64,000 nucleotides of DNA from Ciona intestinalis (Eukaryota; Chordata; Ascidiacea; Phlebobranchia; Cionidae). The notes beneath the pieces were generated by a model. It worked only from the letters and a program-made list of their open reading frames with translations, searched no databases and was not told the DNA's origin. The translations under genes and the position numbers were made by a program. Shown here one piece after another: positions 51,760 through 63,764 of this stretch. Position 1 is the stretch's first letter, and every line of letters starts with the position of its first letter. Location: assembly GCF_000224145.3 (NCBI RefSeq), contig NC_020171.2, positions 1,929,008 through 1,993,007 on the forward strand, in the 5' to 3' direction.

Positions 51760-51925
51760 AAAAGTGAATGAATGTAACTTATTCCCGCTTGGCGGAATAG
51801 CGACAGTCATTATACCACGGGTGTTCTGTTCCATGCGTGCACCTTGTGCCCGTTTACAAGTTACACCATGCATAACTTAGAGAGTGAATGATACACCATG
51901 CATAACTTAGAGAGTGAATGATAAA
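51760..51925 (-). mobile_element. SINE tail, reversed, with a 30-bp tandem duplication
   Basis: GTAACTTATTCCCGCTTGGC, CGACAGTCATTATACCACGG and GTTTACAAGTTACACC, followed by two copies of TACACCATGCATAACTTAGA plus ten more bases (about 51863-51922). It begins right after the Rab stop codon. Confidence 0.75.
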
Positions 51926-52632
51926 GTAATATTTCGAATGAACTATGACAGTTTTAACCAACAGAATAGCATAGCACTCGGCGTAAAACAAACAAAGAAA
52001 TATGGGCGTACGTATAAAACCTATTACATTTTGTTATTTTTTTAATCGAGCACGTGTTTCATTGCAAACTGCAAGGGCAACGCATAATATATAAAGAAAA
52101 CATTTTCTAACACCCCTACACTATGCGTTTACGGCTCCTATAGCGTGTATAGATCATAATTACCGCATTTTAAACTATACTACCGTTTACTTATATAAGA
52201 TTTTCTTCTAAATTACACCGCGCTCTCAAAACGTACCTGCAGTTTTAGACTTAATCTGGATTAACCGCGAGTGGAAAAACAAAACGCGAGTTGAAAAACT
52301 GCATTTTTCCACCGTGCAAATTATCGGATCATATTTGACACCAATCTCTACCCAGTTCAAGCCGTTCGCAACGGAAATCGTGCCGCTATTGTGACGTAAT
52401 AATATGGATTACGATATGTATTCTACCTGCTTTGTGAATAAACATGTTATTACCGAATTAAGGTTTGAATTGGCCAATTAGTATACGAAGATAAGTTGTC
52501 AAACATAATCTCGTTTTCCTGCCGATTGCAATTAGTGGTTATAAGTCTATTCTGACCTAATTGTAACACGTATACCAAACCATATGTATTGGTTTATAGC
52601 CTTTTTCCCCGAAACTTCTGTGTTTTGGAGCT

Positions 52633-52673
52633 TGTATAGTAGGGTGGGGTATGATGGGACACGTTTCCATTCT
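52633..52673 (+). mobile_element. MITE left end, cut by gap
   Basis: ATAGTAGGGTGGGGTATGAT and GGGACACGTTTCCATTCT, then N. It is the family end. Confidence 0.75.
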
Positions 52674-52723
52674 NNNNNNNNNNNNNNNNNNNNNNNNNNN
52701 NNNNNNNNNNNNNNNNNNNNNNN
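52674..52723. other. Assembly gap (50 N)
   Basis: A small nominal gap inside a MITE copy. Confidence 0.99.
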
Positions 52724-53084
52724 ATGTTTAAACGAATAAATTAAAACTATTTTTCTTTTTGAGCTTTTTTTTAATTGATTAAAAAATCAATAGATAAGAA
52801 AAGTAAGTTTTTCAGTAATTAAAACTTGCTGAACAAAATTTTGGAAAGTATCTGCAGGAATTACGCATAGCCTAATGGTTTAGAATCAATACAAGAAATC
52901 TGTTAAGCCATTTATAGTCATTAAATATCAAATCAGAGCTTTAAGAAAGCCGAAAATTTCTTTAAATAAACTTGACCGGTATCTCCCCATTACAAATAGT
53001 AGCGTGGAAATTAAGTGTCGCGTTTTCAAGGTCAATGCATTTGTTAAATTACCACAAAAACTGATCTTATAACCCTGCAACATT

Positions 53085-53412
53085 AAACATAATGATGGAA
53101 TAGAATGGATACCGTTAGTACATAATGTCCCATATTTCCCACATAATGTCCCATATTTCCCACATAATGTCCCATATTTCCCACGTAATGTCCCATATTT
53201 CCCACATAATGTCCCATATTTCCCACATAATGTCTCATATTTCCCACATAATGTCCCATATTTCCCAACCGTGTTTTTAACAATTAATAACGCAATTCAA
53301 TTTCGGAGTTGTGAGGATACAGTTATATAATTCTGTAAATGTCCTTTTTTGCTACCAAATGGGACGATAAAAGCGAATGAAAACATTGACCATCTTACCC
53401 CAACCTACTAAA
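53085..53412 (-). mobile_element. MITE carrying an internal 21-bp repeat expansion
   Basis: GGAATAGAATGGATACCG at the left, the repeat at 53121-53267, then GTGTTTTTAACAATTAATAA, GTTGTGAGGATACAG, CCAAATGGGACGATAAAAGC and CATCTTACCCCAACCTACT at the right. Without the repeat it is an ordinary family member of about 200 bases. Confidence 0.85.
53121..53267. repeat. 21-bp minisatellite, 7 units, inside a MITE
   Basis: CATAATGTCCCATATTTCC plus CA recurs at 53121, 53142, 53163, 53184 (variant CGTAATG), 53205, 53226 and 53247. In other MITE copies this place holds one similar stretch (CATAATATCCCATATTTCCT type), so the array grew from the element's own sequence. Confidence 0.95.
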
Positions 53413-55070
53413 TTCTGATCTAAATGCATCAGAACATTTTACGTTAATCAATGCAATTCACATAACGGGCAGTCTAAACGATAAGCTTTGCGGTATGTGT
53501 CTGCTTGCTATAAATACTATCTATACCCCAATACCAGAAAGCACAATTACAAACAGTAAACGGACTCTAAATAATAACAACACTGCACAAAGACACGTCA
53601 TCTCTACTCTTATTACTCAAATTATAAATCTCATTTAACTAAATAGCCTCCATAATGTAGAACAGAAATAGGACTTAAAACACAGTATTACTGGAGCATA
53701 TCAAACACACAGTGCTCTGCATATAAGTATATGGTTTATGCTAATCCTTACAACGATAAACAACCCGTTTTTTCTTTGGTTACGTCATAACTGTGGGGAA
53801 AATGCTGCTTTCTTTGGCATAGATGGTGCATGCAAGCTTTTGTGGTTACGTGGTCTTTACATACTGAGCACATAGGCACTATACAATCAATATAGCTAAG
53901 GCGCTCGTATATGGAACATTGTAAACAAGTCGTGGGCTAGATATTAGGTCCCATGTCACCTCGTATATCATTTTAATGAACTATAGCGAAAACAATTGGA
54001 ATTAATAATAGCTTTTTATCTATTAATGAGATCGACCCATTTTGTGCCACTTTTACGAGAGCTGTTGTGTAATCTAAATACCTCGGACAAAAAGTCGTAA
54101 ATTTTACTCGAAAGCCACGCGTAATTTAGCGCGGAGCGAATTAAACACATACACTGTGCTTTAAACGCCGTTTATTCACTACCGTTGTCGTAAAACCTGT
54201 CCAAACTAGAACGGTTCTATCTCACAATTTACAGTGACACATGCCGCGGGTGTGCCGCCAAAAGACAATTAAAGAACAATAGCCGAGACAATTGTGATTA
54301 TCGCGCAACAGTTGTCACTTGCAGCAGCAAGTGTATCGCATCCGTTTCGGCGTTGCCTTCATGCCATTGTGTCCCATACCGCGCGTGTTTTGCGAACTAC
54401 CTTCTAAAATGTACAGCGGCGAAGATCGGCACACCAAAAGCGTGAAACCGATATAATGAATAAAATATACAAGTGATTATGGCAAAGATTAGACAGTGTA
54501 ATTAAGAGGGAACATGAAAGTTTCCCGGCTCTTGGGAGGTGTACAGTGGTTCAAAAAACATAGATAAGATTGACTTGGCCCTAAAAAAACATATAGATAT
54601 TTATTGACTTCTCTATTAATTTTTAGATGGAATTCGACACGTTACTGCTATTTTTCGAGTTACTGCCTTTTAGTTCTTAAGCGTTAAAGGAAACACATAT
54701 TAGTCGATTTATAGTACTGTGAAACAGGATGGGTAGTAATAGAAAATATTATCCCATGTTTTACCTGGAGTAAGAAAAAAAAACAATAACCGATTATCTA
54801 TGTTGGGAGAAACCTTGATGTTCAAAGTTTATTTAAAATAATAGAAATACTATTAACCAGCACTGCAGCGCTGCGACGCGCGCAGATTAAATAAATAAAT
54901 AAATCGCATTCAAAATTTATGTTGCTTATATGCGCGGTCGAATATGCTTAAATATTATTTCTAGGAGTCGGGGTTTAGATTTTAAAACATACCGAAGCGA
55001 CCATGGCTTTAAATTTAATATTTAATGGTCTGCAATGCGATGGCGAATACCGGACTGACTGTATATATAC
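53413..55070. other. Intergenic, nothing recognised
   Basis: AT-rich sequence with short simple repeats. No exon with family similarity and no clear mobile element was seen. Confidence 0.5.
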
Positions 55071-55074
55071 GTAT

Positions 55075-55325
55075 ATTTAGGCTGGGGTGAGATGGTTTAT
55101 CATTGGGGTAAGATGGTTCCTTTTCCCTGTATGTTGTTGGTTGGGTAAAATGAGTATGTTTTTCTCCTTTATCGTCCCATTTGGTAGGAAACGACCACGC
55201 TTACAGAATTCTTATGACCGTATCATACCGACTAAATATCGTTAATTATTTGTTAAAAACATGATTGGAAAATACGGGATACCATGTGCTAACGGCATCC
55301 ATCTTACCCCATAGTACTATATATA
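55075..55325 (+). mobile_element. MITE with duplicated left end
   Basis: TAGGCTGGGGTGAGATGG and then ATTGGGGTAAGATGGTTCC start the element twice. The core has TTATCGTCCCATTTGGTAG, and the right end ACGGCATCCATCTTACCCC lies next to a TA run at 55319. Confidence 0.75.
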
Positions 55326-55392
55326 TATATAAATATGAGAATGTAAACGTAATTTCGAATTGGGGGGGTGTCGTACTTCGAACCAAGAAACC

Positions 55393-56350
55393 TGACACCA
55401 AGTTGGCATATAAACGAGGCTGCCAGCTGCACTGATGACTTCAATTACACGTTTAGCCAATTAATTACATTTTCAATGTATGTTGAACTAGCCTACTGGA
55501 TTATGTTATACACCGCGCCTTTAAATACGGTATGTATTATAGACAGGGGTAAGGGGGAACCGTTAGCGCATAATATCTCATACTTTCTAATCGTTTTTAA
55601 CAATTAACAAAAATAGTCTTTGTTTTTTTAGCCGACCTAATCTGTTTAAAAAGTTTCGAAAATATAAAACTTTAATATTCTATAGCGTTTCACAATTTTA
55701 CCTGAAACGAAAAGTCATAACTTTTTTTATGTTTTACGTCATAAGCCCTCGATTCAGCATGCATTATTGAACCATTGTTACAATGATGGATTGTGTTTTA
55801 ACTATGACATCATAAAGAAGCTATCTCTATTTTATGACGTCAAACAAAAATTGCGCTTCTCTCGAAATGTGAACCTTTACTAGAATGGCCATAATAAAAA
55901 CACGATTAGTCGTTAAAATAAATGACTTGTAAGGCAGTAAATTCGTTCATTAAGTAAAGGTCAACATGACATATTAGTTATATTATATTACGAGACACGA
56001 ATGCGCCTTAATTAGGGTCAAATCGAATATAAAACTTATTCAATACGAAGGACAATATATCGTTTCGGTTAACCCTGTCGAGTTATAACATGGACAACAA
56101 CATCAACGCAGAATGCAATTTATACACCTCAAGCTCGCTGTCGAGTTATAACAGCGGTGTTTTCTTATACACTAGTCACACATGGTATATTTAACTATTT
56201 ATAAACCTCATGCTCACTGTAAAGTTATAACATGGGTGTCTTCTTATGCACCAAACACACATAACGTATCCATAGAATCTGAGGCGTGGTGTAACATTTA
56301 TTTTACACAACAGAAAGAGCTAAACACGGAAAACGCCATACCATAATTAG
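55393..56350. repeat. Duplicated block, copy 2
   Basis: It matches 1-1208 in the same orientation. It begins at GACACCAAGTTGGCAT, the first bases of the window, and ends at AGACATTA near 56355, where copy 1 meets its gap. It keeps about two dozen bases near 55569 that copy 1 lacks, but has fewer minisatellite units. Part of it (55540-55620) is itself MITE-derived. No gene is seen. Confidence 0.85.
56085..56260 (-). repeat. 71-bp minisatellite, about 2 units (short allele or paralogue)
   Basis: CTCAAGCTCGCTGTCGAG and CTCATGCTCACTGTAAAG mark two units where copy 1 of the block has about six. Confidence 0.8.
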
Positions 56351-56359
56351 ACATTAGTT

Positions 56360-57960
56360 TGGACACGAGAAAACGAGCAACTTGTTATTTACACATTTGG
56401 CGTTAATGCATTCAGCCATATAGTTGTATACTGATATCTGAAGGTATAATGTGCCATCAGATATAATGTACACACGTTTTATGGAGCATCTTTTCACAGT
56501 TCCTAATACAAGTCATTTATCATTGTCAGAATCTTAGACTGTCTCGCTCAGTAGTGCTGAGAGAGCATACGAAAGCTAAAACTGAGTTTCAGTAGCATAG
56601 CGGGGGGTAGGAGTTGAGAAAAGTCGCATATTTTAATGGTTACGTGATTTGTCTAACTGATGTTATTTATGGGTGCTGGGTAAATGCACTTTATTAACTG
56701 AGAACTATAAGAATAACATTGGATGAAATATTATTCCGTTTAATAACAGTTATAAAAACTTTGGTGAATCGAAAAAATATTAAATATAAAATGTTTACCT
56801 AGTGCTAAAAACGGTATGTTTATGTAGTTTATTTTAATTTGTGATACTAAACTAATTTTGATTGTTAAAATATGTCTATATTTTACTTTAAGTTTAAGTT
56901 TAGATAATAAACTTTTACGAAATGCTAAATCAATACGTTTTCTATGTGTATTTGTAAGAGGTCTTTTTACTTTGAAGTTCACAGGTGTCGTTTGGTAAGC
57001 AAAGCGCAGAAGTACTTAGATGTCATTAATTAGTTGTTTGGTGTAAACAGTATAAGTGAAGTGTTCAATCAACATAATCGTCTTCTTGTTTAGGGTACAG
57101 TTACTACGCGTGTATTTAGAATGGTACAGTGTTTATATCATCCACCCAAAAGCTTGTATAAAATGTTGACGCAAATAACTTAAAACAGATCGCCTTTTCT
57201 TGCGTGTTTACTGTTAACTGTATACGGTGTACAGCCTGCCCCTTGCTTTTGTTCTATTGTCGCCCAGTGTTGCCAGATAGATTTCTCGCACAATGCTTTT
57301 GTATTGTGTGTTTCGAGCGCAAACAGATTTAGGAAACATTTTTCACGGACCAACCGCCAAGCGCAGTATCTCATTACAGCTTTAAAACAGGCGAGGTTTT
57401 TAGTTCCGCAGTAACCCTATACCTACTTATGTGAACGTACCTGTTTCGGTAGAAACTCTTTTAAACCAAACGCGGTATCAGTAACCGCACAGAAACCTGT
57501 AGTCAGCAGCGTATAACGTAGAACACCACAACGTGTTGACAGTTGTTTATTTGCCTTTAGATTAAATCAGAATTTTTCGGTTTCAGGAAAATTTTAACAG
57601 CTGCGAAAAGAGCGCGTAGATATATCAGTTATCGAATCCGACTTCAAAGGTTTTTACTGACAGTTGTTTTACATTGTTCAATTACAGAAAGGTATTCGTT
57701 TTATCTATTGTTGAGCAACGAAGCAAGTCGTTCTCATGAGATTTAGATAATGGTACATTGTTTTATGGCGGACGACTCTCTCGGCACACGGCGGAACTCA
57801 GCTTGTGAGAAATGAATTCTGTCAGAATTTCAACGCTTGTTGTACGCAGGACGACGTGTTAGGGGTTACTATAGTACGTTGGGTCTTATGCCCGGACTTT
57901 TGTTTTGGTTCTTATGGTGCGCAGTCTATATAATGCGTTAGTGGTCTTATGCATATGTTA
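56360..57960. other. Intergenic, nothing recognised
   Basis: I see no coding exon, RNA gene or known repeat beyond AT-rich sequence. Confidence 0.45.
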
Positions 57961-57970
57961 TACAGTGCGC

Positions 57971-58150
57971 TATGTATTACACGTCTATACGATACGGAGT
58001 TTGGTTTTATATATTAGGTTTTATACATATGTATTACACGTCTAGTACGGTACGAAGTTTTGTTTTATATATTGGGTTTTATACATATGTATTACACGTC
58101 TATACGATACGGAGTTTTGTTTTATATATTAGGTTTTATACATATGTTAT
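57971..58150. repeat. 57-bp tandem repeat, 3 units
   Basis: TATGTATTACACGTCTA recurs at 57971, 58028 and 58086, with a partial unit at 58143. Since 57 is 19 codons, the repeat keeps one frame open, but the sequence shows no sign of coding. Confidence 0.9.
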
Positions 58151-58794
58151 ACGATAGTATTGCTTGCGTGCAAAAAAATCATAAATTCATGTCAGTATTG
58201 CAACGACTGCAGTTGCCCCGTCAAGCGAGGATAAACATCTATTCGTTGCACCGGTTTAAAAATACACCGCCTAAAATTTAGATAATATATTTCGATATTC
58301 ATCATTTTTGCGCTAAATCAACCTTAAATGAAATATCTTGCTTGTTTATTTTGCGCTCGGAAGTTTTAAAAGATTTGTGACGTAGGTGTTCAGTGGAGCG
58401 TAACCAAACTTCCGCGTCGTTTTGCGTAAAATGCTTCAAACCGGGTGTATGGTAACGCATGGGTGCACGCGGGAAACGAAAAAATCAGGGGGGACTTTGA
58501 AAAAACGCTTTTTTTTTTTTTTTCGGGCCCCCCAAAAAAAAAATGGCTATCAGTATGCTAAAGCATCCGTATATGATGGTAAAGCGGTATACTCTTTGCT
58601 GGCAGCGAGTCCGTTATTAAATAAATCTGCTTTATTGGAGATTACTGTTGCGTATGTTATAGTATGCAAGCAATGTAAAGTTGTCAGTTAAAGAGAGATA
58701 TTCGTTGCTAGTAAAGTATAAACAATACATCTGCTATGTATTCTACAACATGGCGATTCCCAGTGCGCGTTCAAAACTATGTTAGTGGTATTAT

Positions 58795-58945
58795 AGACTC
58801 ATCTTACCCCACAGTACTATATGGTACTATGGTAGGGTGGGGAATATGGGACATGGACAGTTGTAAATTGTTTGAAACACGATCAGGATATTCGGATGTT
58901 ATGTGCTAAAGGTGAACCATCTTCCCCCCACCCTACTATATATTA
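58795..58945. mobile_element. MITE, rearranged
   Basis: CATCTTACCCCACAGTACT, then GGTAGGGTGGGGAATATGGG, core TTGTTTGAAACACGATCAGG and right end CATCTTCCCCCCACCCTACT. Confidence 0.75.
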
Positions 58946-59245
58946 AAGATAATATCGTTTGTTTAAACAATTTTTATATTTTCAAGTTGTTCCCAATTAG
59001 TTGAACATAAATACAGGTTAAAAGTTTGCTCTAATTTTAGTTTACAGTTGTTCGTATTAACAGTAATCGAGACGTATAAACAGGAATATGAATTCAAAAC
59101 GCCTGCAGCCATTTTAATTTCCTATACGCAACGATATACAACATCGGCGCCATGTAACATAACACAGACGGACATTTTGCTATCGGTATTTAAAATTCCA
59201 TCTAGTATAGGCTTAGATACGAAATGCCTAACGGACAAAATCAAG

Positions 59246-59286
59246 TATACATCCAACCGAATGAATTGTATTCGGTTGGATGTATA
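59246..59286. other. Perfect 17-bp hairpin
   Basis: TATACATCCAACCGAAT (59246-59262) and its exact complement (59270-59286) with a 7-base loop. GGTATTTAAAATTC occurs on both sides (about 59186 and 59312) as a direct repeat. Confidence 0.75.
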
Positions 59287-59694
59287 TCTTGCCTAAATTG
59301 ACTTTGGCTACTGGTATTTAAAATTCAGTCTTTATATTGACTTGGTCTAACCGTTTTTAAATCGCTACGAAATATGTAACAAAAATTACGTTCAGTGAAT
59401 TTTCTTGTGTTAGACATCTAATTCGCCTAAAATGGCATCATCAGCCTCTTATCAATTAGATTTTTCCGTTATTTTTGTAATGCGATTTTCGAGCGACAGT
59501 ATTGGGAATTACAATTAGATCAAAGCATTCGACATTTCCCAATTAGGCGATGACGTCATCATGTGTGACGTCATGTGCGTGCAAAACGAGAACACCACAT
59601 GCTTGGCAACGAAGCAAGGCAGAACGTGTAAAGTAGAACTTTGCGCAATAGTCTAAAAATGTCGTAATTTATACGAAGTTCCAAGTCGTTCGTA

Positions 59695-59850
59695 TACTGG
59701 GGTAAGATGGGACAGGTGTTCGTTCGCTTTTATCGTCCCATTTGGTAGTAAACAAAGAATGTTTACAGAATTAGATAACCGTACCCTCACGGCTCTAAAC
59801 AGCGTTGTTGATTGTTAAAACAGGATTGGGAAATGTGGAATATTTTGTGC
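59695..59850 (+). mobile_element. MITE, right end missing
   Basis: CTGGGGTAAGATGGGACAGG, TTTATCGTCCCATTTGGTAG, AACCGTACCCTCACGGCTC and AAAACAGGATTGGG. Confidence 0.7.
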
Positions 59851-60321
59851 GAATGGCAGAGTTGCTAAGATATTCAGAATTTTTCGTTTTGTCAATGCGA
59901 AAAGAATTCGACCATGTATTAATAGGATTATTTAAAATCGATGATTTTATCTTACGTCACAGTAGCTGTGACGTCATAATCGTGTCATTCGAAAGTTTGT
60001 AACTCATGTTGGTGAGACAACTGTGAAGTAGTTTGGAGTATGTTTAACAAGTTTTCAAACGTGTCTGAACTTTACAAAACGTACCAGCGGTTCTTAACCG
60101 TATCCTAATTTAGTAAGGGGGTTTTGACAGATTGTAGGGCTTCAGTTTTAGTTTATACTGGCTATTATTTTGTGTTACTGTTCAAAATATCAGCAATAAA
60201 TTGATCTGCCAAACCTTGACAATATTTTCCATTTAAATATGAAAGTTGGTTTTGGCAGTCTATTTTTATTAAATTATCCTTTTAAAACTGCGCAGATTTG
60301 CCTTTTTAATACCAATAGTAT

Positions 60322-60522
60322 ATATATAGTAGGGTGGGGGGGAAGATGGGACACCTTTTTATTTTCTTGTTTCCTCCCATTTGGTAGTAAAAACATTCAG
60401 AGAATTATAAAACTTTATCCCCATGACTCCCATAGACCTTTGGTAATCGTTTGTAAAACGATCAGGATATTTAGATATTATGTGCTACAGGTGTCCCATC
60501 TTCCCCTATCCTACTATTAACT
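60322..60522 (+). mobile_element. Complete TGGGACACC-family MITE
   Basis: TATAGTAGGGTGGGGGGGAA and GATGGGACACC at the left, GGTGTCCCATCTTCCCC and TATCCTACTATTA at the right. This is one of the best-preserved copies, about 195 bases, flanked by TA-rich sequence. Confidence 0.9.
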
Positions 60523-61129
60523 AAAATAGTTTTCAATGGGAAACTCGAAAGAGATAGTCCTACGGTTAAGATCAGCTGTATAACCGTGCCAAAAGTGTGT
60601 TTTTCTCACGACTTTAAAAATTAGCGGAAACGTGTGTAATTATATTTTGTACACCATCTAATTGACTCACGGTCGAGTTCATTCCAAGTTTAAATTTACT
60701 GTTCTTTAGTACGAAACAACAGAGTGTATGACGTAATAATCCAACCTACTGTAAAGTAATTTTCTCATAACCCTTATCGAGTGGATGTATTCAATTAGTA
60801 ACGCATTTGTTTGATCTAGGATTAAAACGTTCTTGTTATGAATGGCTGGCGTCGCTGACTTGGCTAACGGTATGCCCCATTGTGGGTGTATGTAGGGGCC
60901 ATGCGTATAAGGTGATATTCGCTCTACATAGTTAGGAAACCGTTCGCTTTCATTTGACCGTGCCCGTTCAAGGACTTTTCGAATGGATTTTGTATTTGGG
61001 GGTCAATAGTCCTACGGAAGGGCTTGTCTTACACGCGATTTAGTACGCAGGTAGTTAGCATTTAGTCTGCTATGCAGAAATAGGATATTGCAGGAAAAGA
61101 TTGGTTTAAAAAGCTATTTAAATTATATA

Positions 61130-61325
61130 GTATTGTGGGGAAGACGGGACACTTTTAGCACATATTATCCAAATAGCTTGATCGTGTTTTTAACAATTAA
61201 CAACGGTTTTTGGGAGTCGTGAGGATACAGTTTTATAATTCATTGAATATTCTTTGTTTACTACCAAATGGGACGAGAAAATAGAATGAAATGTGTCCCA
61301 TCTTCTCCTACCCTACTATATGAAA
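61130..61325 (-). mobile_element. Complete TGGGACACC-family MITE
   Basis: GTGGGGAAGACGGGACACTT at the left, GATCGTGTTTTTAACAATTA and CCAAATGGGACGAGAAAAT inside, GTGTCCCATCTTCTCCTACC at the right. Confidence 0.9.
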
Positions 61326-61831
61326 CAAATATTTTAGGGAGATTTTTCTAGGTTTAATTAAGTATTTTTGGAGTATTTTGGACTCGCATAGTCTAAGAAG
61401 ATTTTGGCTGGGTTTCCTACACGGATAACTTATAAATAATAGAACACGCACGCAGTGTACAATACGGGCGCTTAATTAATGCCGTTGATTCTATTTTATT
61501 TAATCTCTTTAAACTTGTGCGAGGGCGTCGTATATCGAACCGGTTTCACTCCAGTCCTAAAATTCGATTTTAACGGCCCGCTTCGAACTTGCCAATTATT
61601 TCAGGCACTCGAAAGGCATAGCAACGGTTCTTCTTTACCGCTAAAGGACACTTATGCTTTGCGTGCCAGGACAAGACTGTAGGAGGCGTTTTAAGGTTTT
61701 TTGGGTGTCTTATTGTTATACGATCTTATACTGTAGCAGATACAATTCAGGGTTATTTTAGACAGCAATTTTTGTAGCAGGGAAAATTTAGGTAAGAGTT
61801 TTCGATATAATTTGGATTCTGATTACTTTGT

Positions 61832-61922
61832 TACAAGGTTAATGAAACAGAACGCCTGTGTTATAATGACTGTCGTTGCCGCGCCACGTGAGGATAAATA
61901 GGTTACATTCATTCAGTTAATT
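61832..61922 (+). mobile_element. SINE tail
   Basis: TTAATGAAACAGAACGCCTG, TGTTATAATGACTGTCGTTG, CCACGTGAGGATAAATAGG and GTTACATTCATTC. Confidence 0.8.
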
Positions 61923-62627
61923 GTAATAGGAGGTACAGTATCATAGCAGTATATCAGCCGAAGAAGTAGCCAGAAAATTACACAAAGTTGTGAGCTTTAT
62001 AGTCGGCAATTTTCTGCTAGCAGTTTTGGCATCATTTGGTTTAGGTATTTATAATTTTAAAAGTGGACACGAAATTTGATATTTCTGTGTGCTTTGTAGC
62101 TAAGTATAGGCTGTATTCATTTCCTTATCAGCGAAAAGTTTATCTAAAAGTCCTACACAGGTGGTTCCACCGCACTTTACGAAACGTTTCAGGACACTAC
62201 TTGAGTGCTTTCTGGCCGCTTTAAAGTAAAAATGTTTGTTTAGAAACCTGTGGCGCTCGCATATGCCCAAATGACGTGTTCAGTTCGGTATATAGACCAT
62301 AAGCGGATTTGTTGTAACTAAGAGTATTAGAACTTATGGGAGTATTACTGTGCAACTGTGGCGAGGTATTATTGCAGTAAGGTTCACGGCTAGTTTAGAA
62401 GGCTAGTTCAAGGCGATGTGTTGCATTTTTGTTTGAAAACAATAACAAACACCCACGGTGTGTTTAAGGTAGAACAGGTTTTAGATGTCGTGTCAAAAGC
62501 AAGGTTTCTGGGTTCGCGAAATGAATTTCAACAGCAAGTCAGTACAGAACAAGTTATTTTACCGGATTGAAAGGACCTACACAAGCTTAATATAGTATGC
62601 TCAAAGGAATTCAGCAGAAGTTTTCAG

Positions 62628-62822
62628 ATATAGTAGGTTGGGGTAAACTGGACACCTTTAGCGCATAATATCCCGTATTTCCTAAGTGTGTTTTTAACAA
62701 TTAACAACGGTCTTTTGAGTTGTGAGGATACGGTTTTATAATTATTTGAATGTTTTTTGTTTACTACCAAATGGAACGATAAATAGTGAAAACATGGACC
62801 AGGTTCCCATGAACCTACTATA
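62628..62822 (-). mobile_element. TGGGACACC-family MITE, GGTAAAC subtype
   Basis: TAGTAGGTTGGGGTAAACTG and GACACC at the left, GTTGTGAGGATACGG and CCAAATGGAACGATAAAT inside, and a diverged right end near GGACCAGG. Confidence 0.8.
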
Positions 62823-63404
62823 GAAATAGCAAAATATAGGTAATTTAAGGCAGTACGAGTTTCTAAGTCAGTTTCAGAAAAAAACGATAGCCGTTCTAAC
62901 CACAAACGAACGGAAGCACTTAAAATACCAAAGTAAGAAACAGAATATCCAAAACCAAATAGAAAAGTAAGATTTTAATAACTGTTTTAAGTCAAAATAT
63001 GATCATAGATTCAACAATATAAAAACGTCAATCAAACTGGATTAATTCAATCTCCGTCCTCTACCATTGTGGGTGTAAGAAAGCATTATTCATTCGAACC
63101 GAGGCCCATACAAGTTAGCTAGACCCGAACGTGACAAAGGGCTTATGAACGTATTCTGTTATTTTTATAGCAAGTATATATCGGCGTATGACAGTACAAT
63201 TGAAATGCGCCTTTCACGAGAAACGGTACGCAACGAAAACATATTGTGTGGCGTAGATTAATTAAATTTACCAGATTCTTGCGAAACTGTTATACGATAT
63301 GATGCGTTTAGTTTTAAACAGATAGTGTTATATGATATAACGTATTGTCGATTTGTGCTTAATTTTGTCTTTTGTTTCGTGTTTCCAGTTACATTTATAC
63401 ACGT

Positions 63405-63592
63405 GGTAACTCTAACTCGTAAGCGGGCACGAGGTGCAAGAAACATAACAGTGCTATAACAATTGACGTTGCACCGCCACACAAAGGACGGATATAGGTT
63501 ACATTCAGTCATTTCATTTCTGCGTTATAACGACTGTCGTTGCCCCGCCACACGACTACGGATAAGTTACATCCATTTATTCATTTAATACG
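63405..63592 (+). mobile_element. SINE tails in tandem
   Basis: GTAAGCGGGCACGAGGTGC...ACAATTGACGTTGCACCGCC, and then GTTATAACGACTGTCGTTGC with CACACGACTACGGATAAG, both ending in GTTACAT. Confidence 0.75.
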
Positions 63593-63764
63593 GATTGTCC
63601 AGCAATACCATTGTGTCATCACAATTAATTTCTTATGACGCGCATGCGATCTGTCTAATAAGGAAGTGACCCCTATTGAGCAGTTGTGACGACACGTGTT
63701 GGATTTGGTAGGAAGCGAAATATCGATAATATCTACATTTGGGTTGTTTGGACAGTTGGATTTA

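Noticed and set aside
53083..53283. 66-codon frame with repeated MGHYVGN
   Set aside because: It is the translation of the 21-bp minisatellite inside a MITE.
57972..58281. Overlapping frames with repeated ILGFIHMYYTS
   Set aside because: They arise because the 57-bp repeat is a multiple of three. There is no start context, splice site or family match.
58490..58545. T-run and A-run around GGGCCCCCC, as a possible terminator-like hairpin
   Set aside because: Homopolymer runs give a weak symmetry by chance. No gene ends here, and bacterial-type terminators do not apply.
60239..60520. 93-codon frame
   Set aside because: More than half lies inside a complete MITE.
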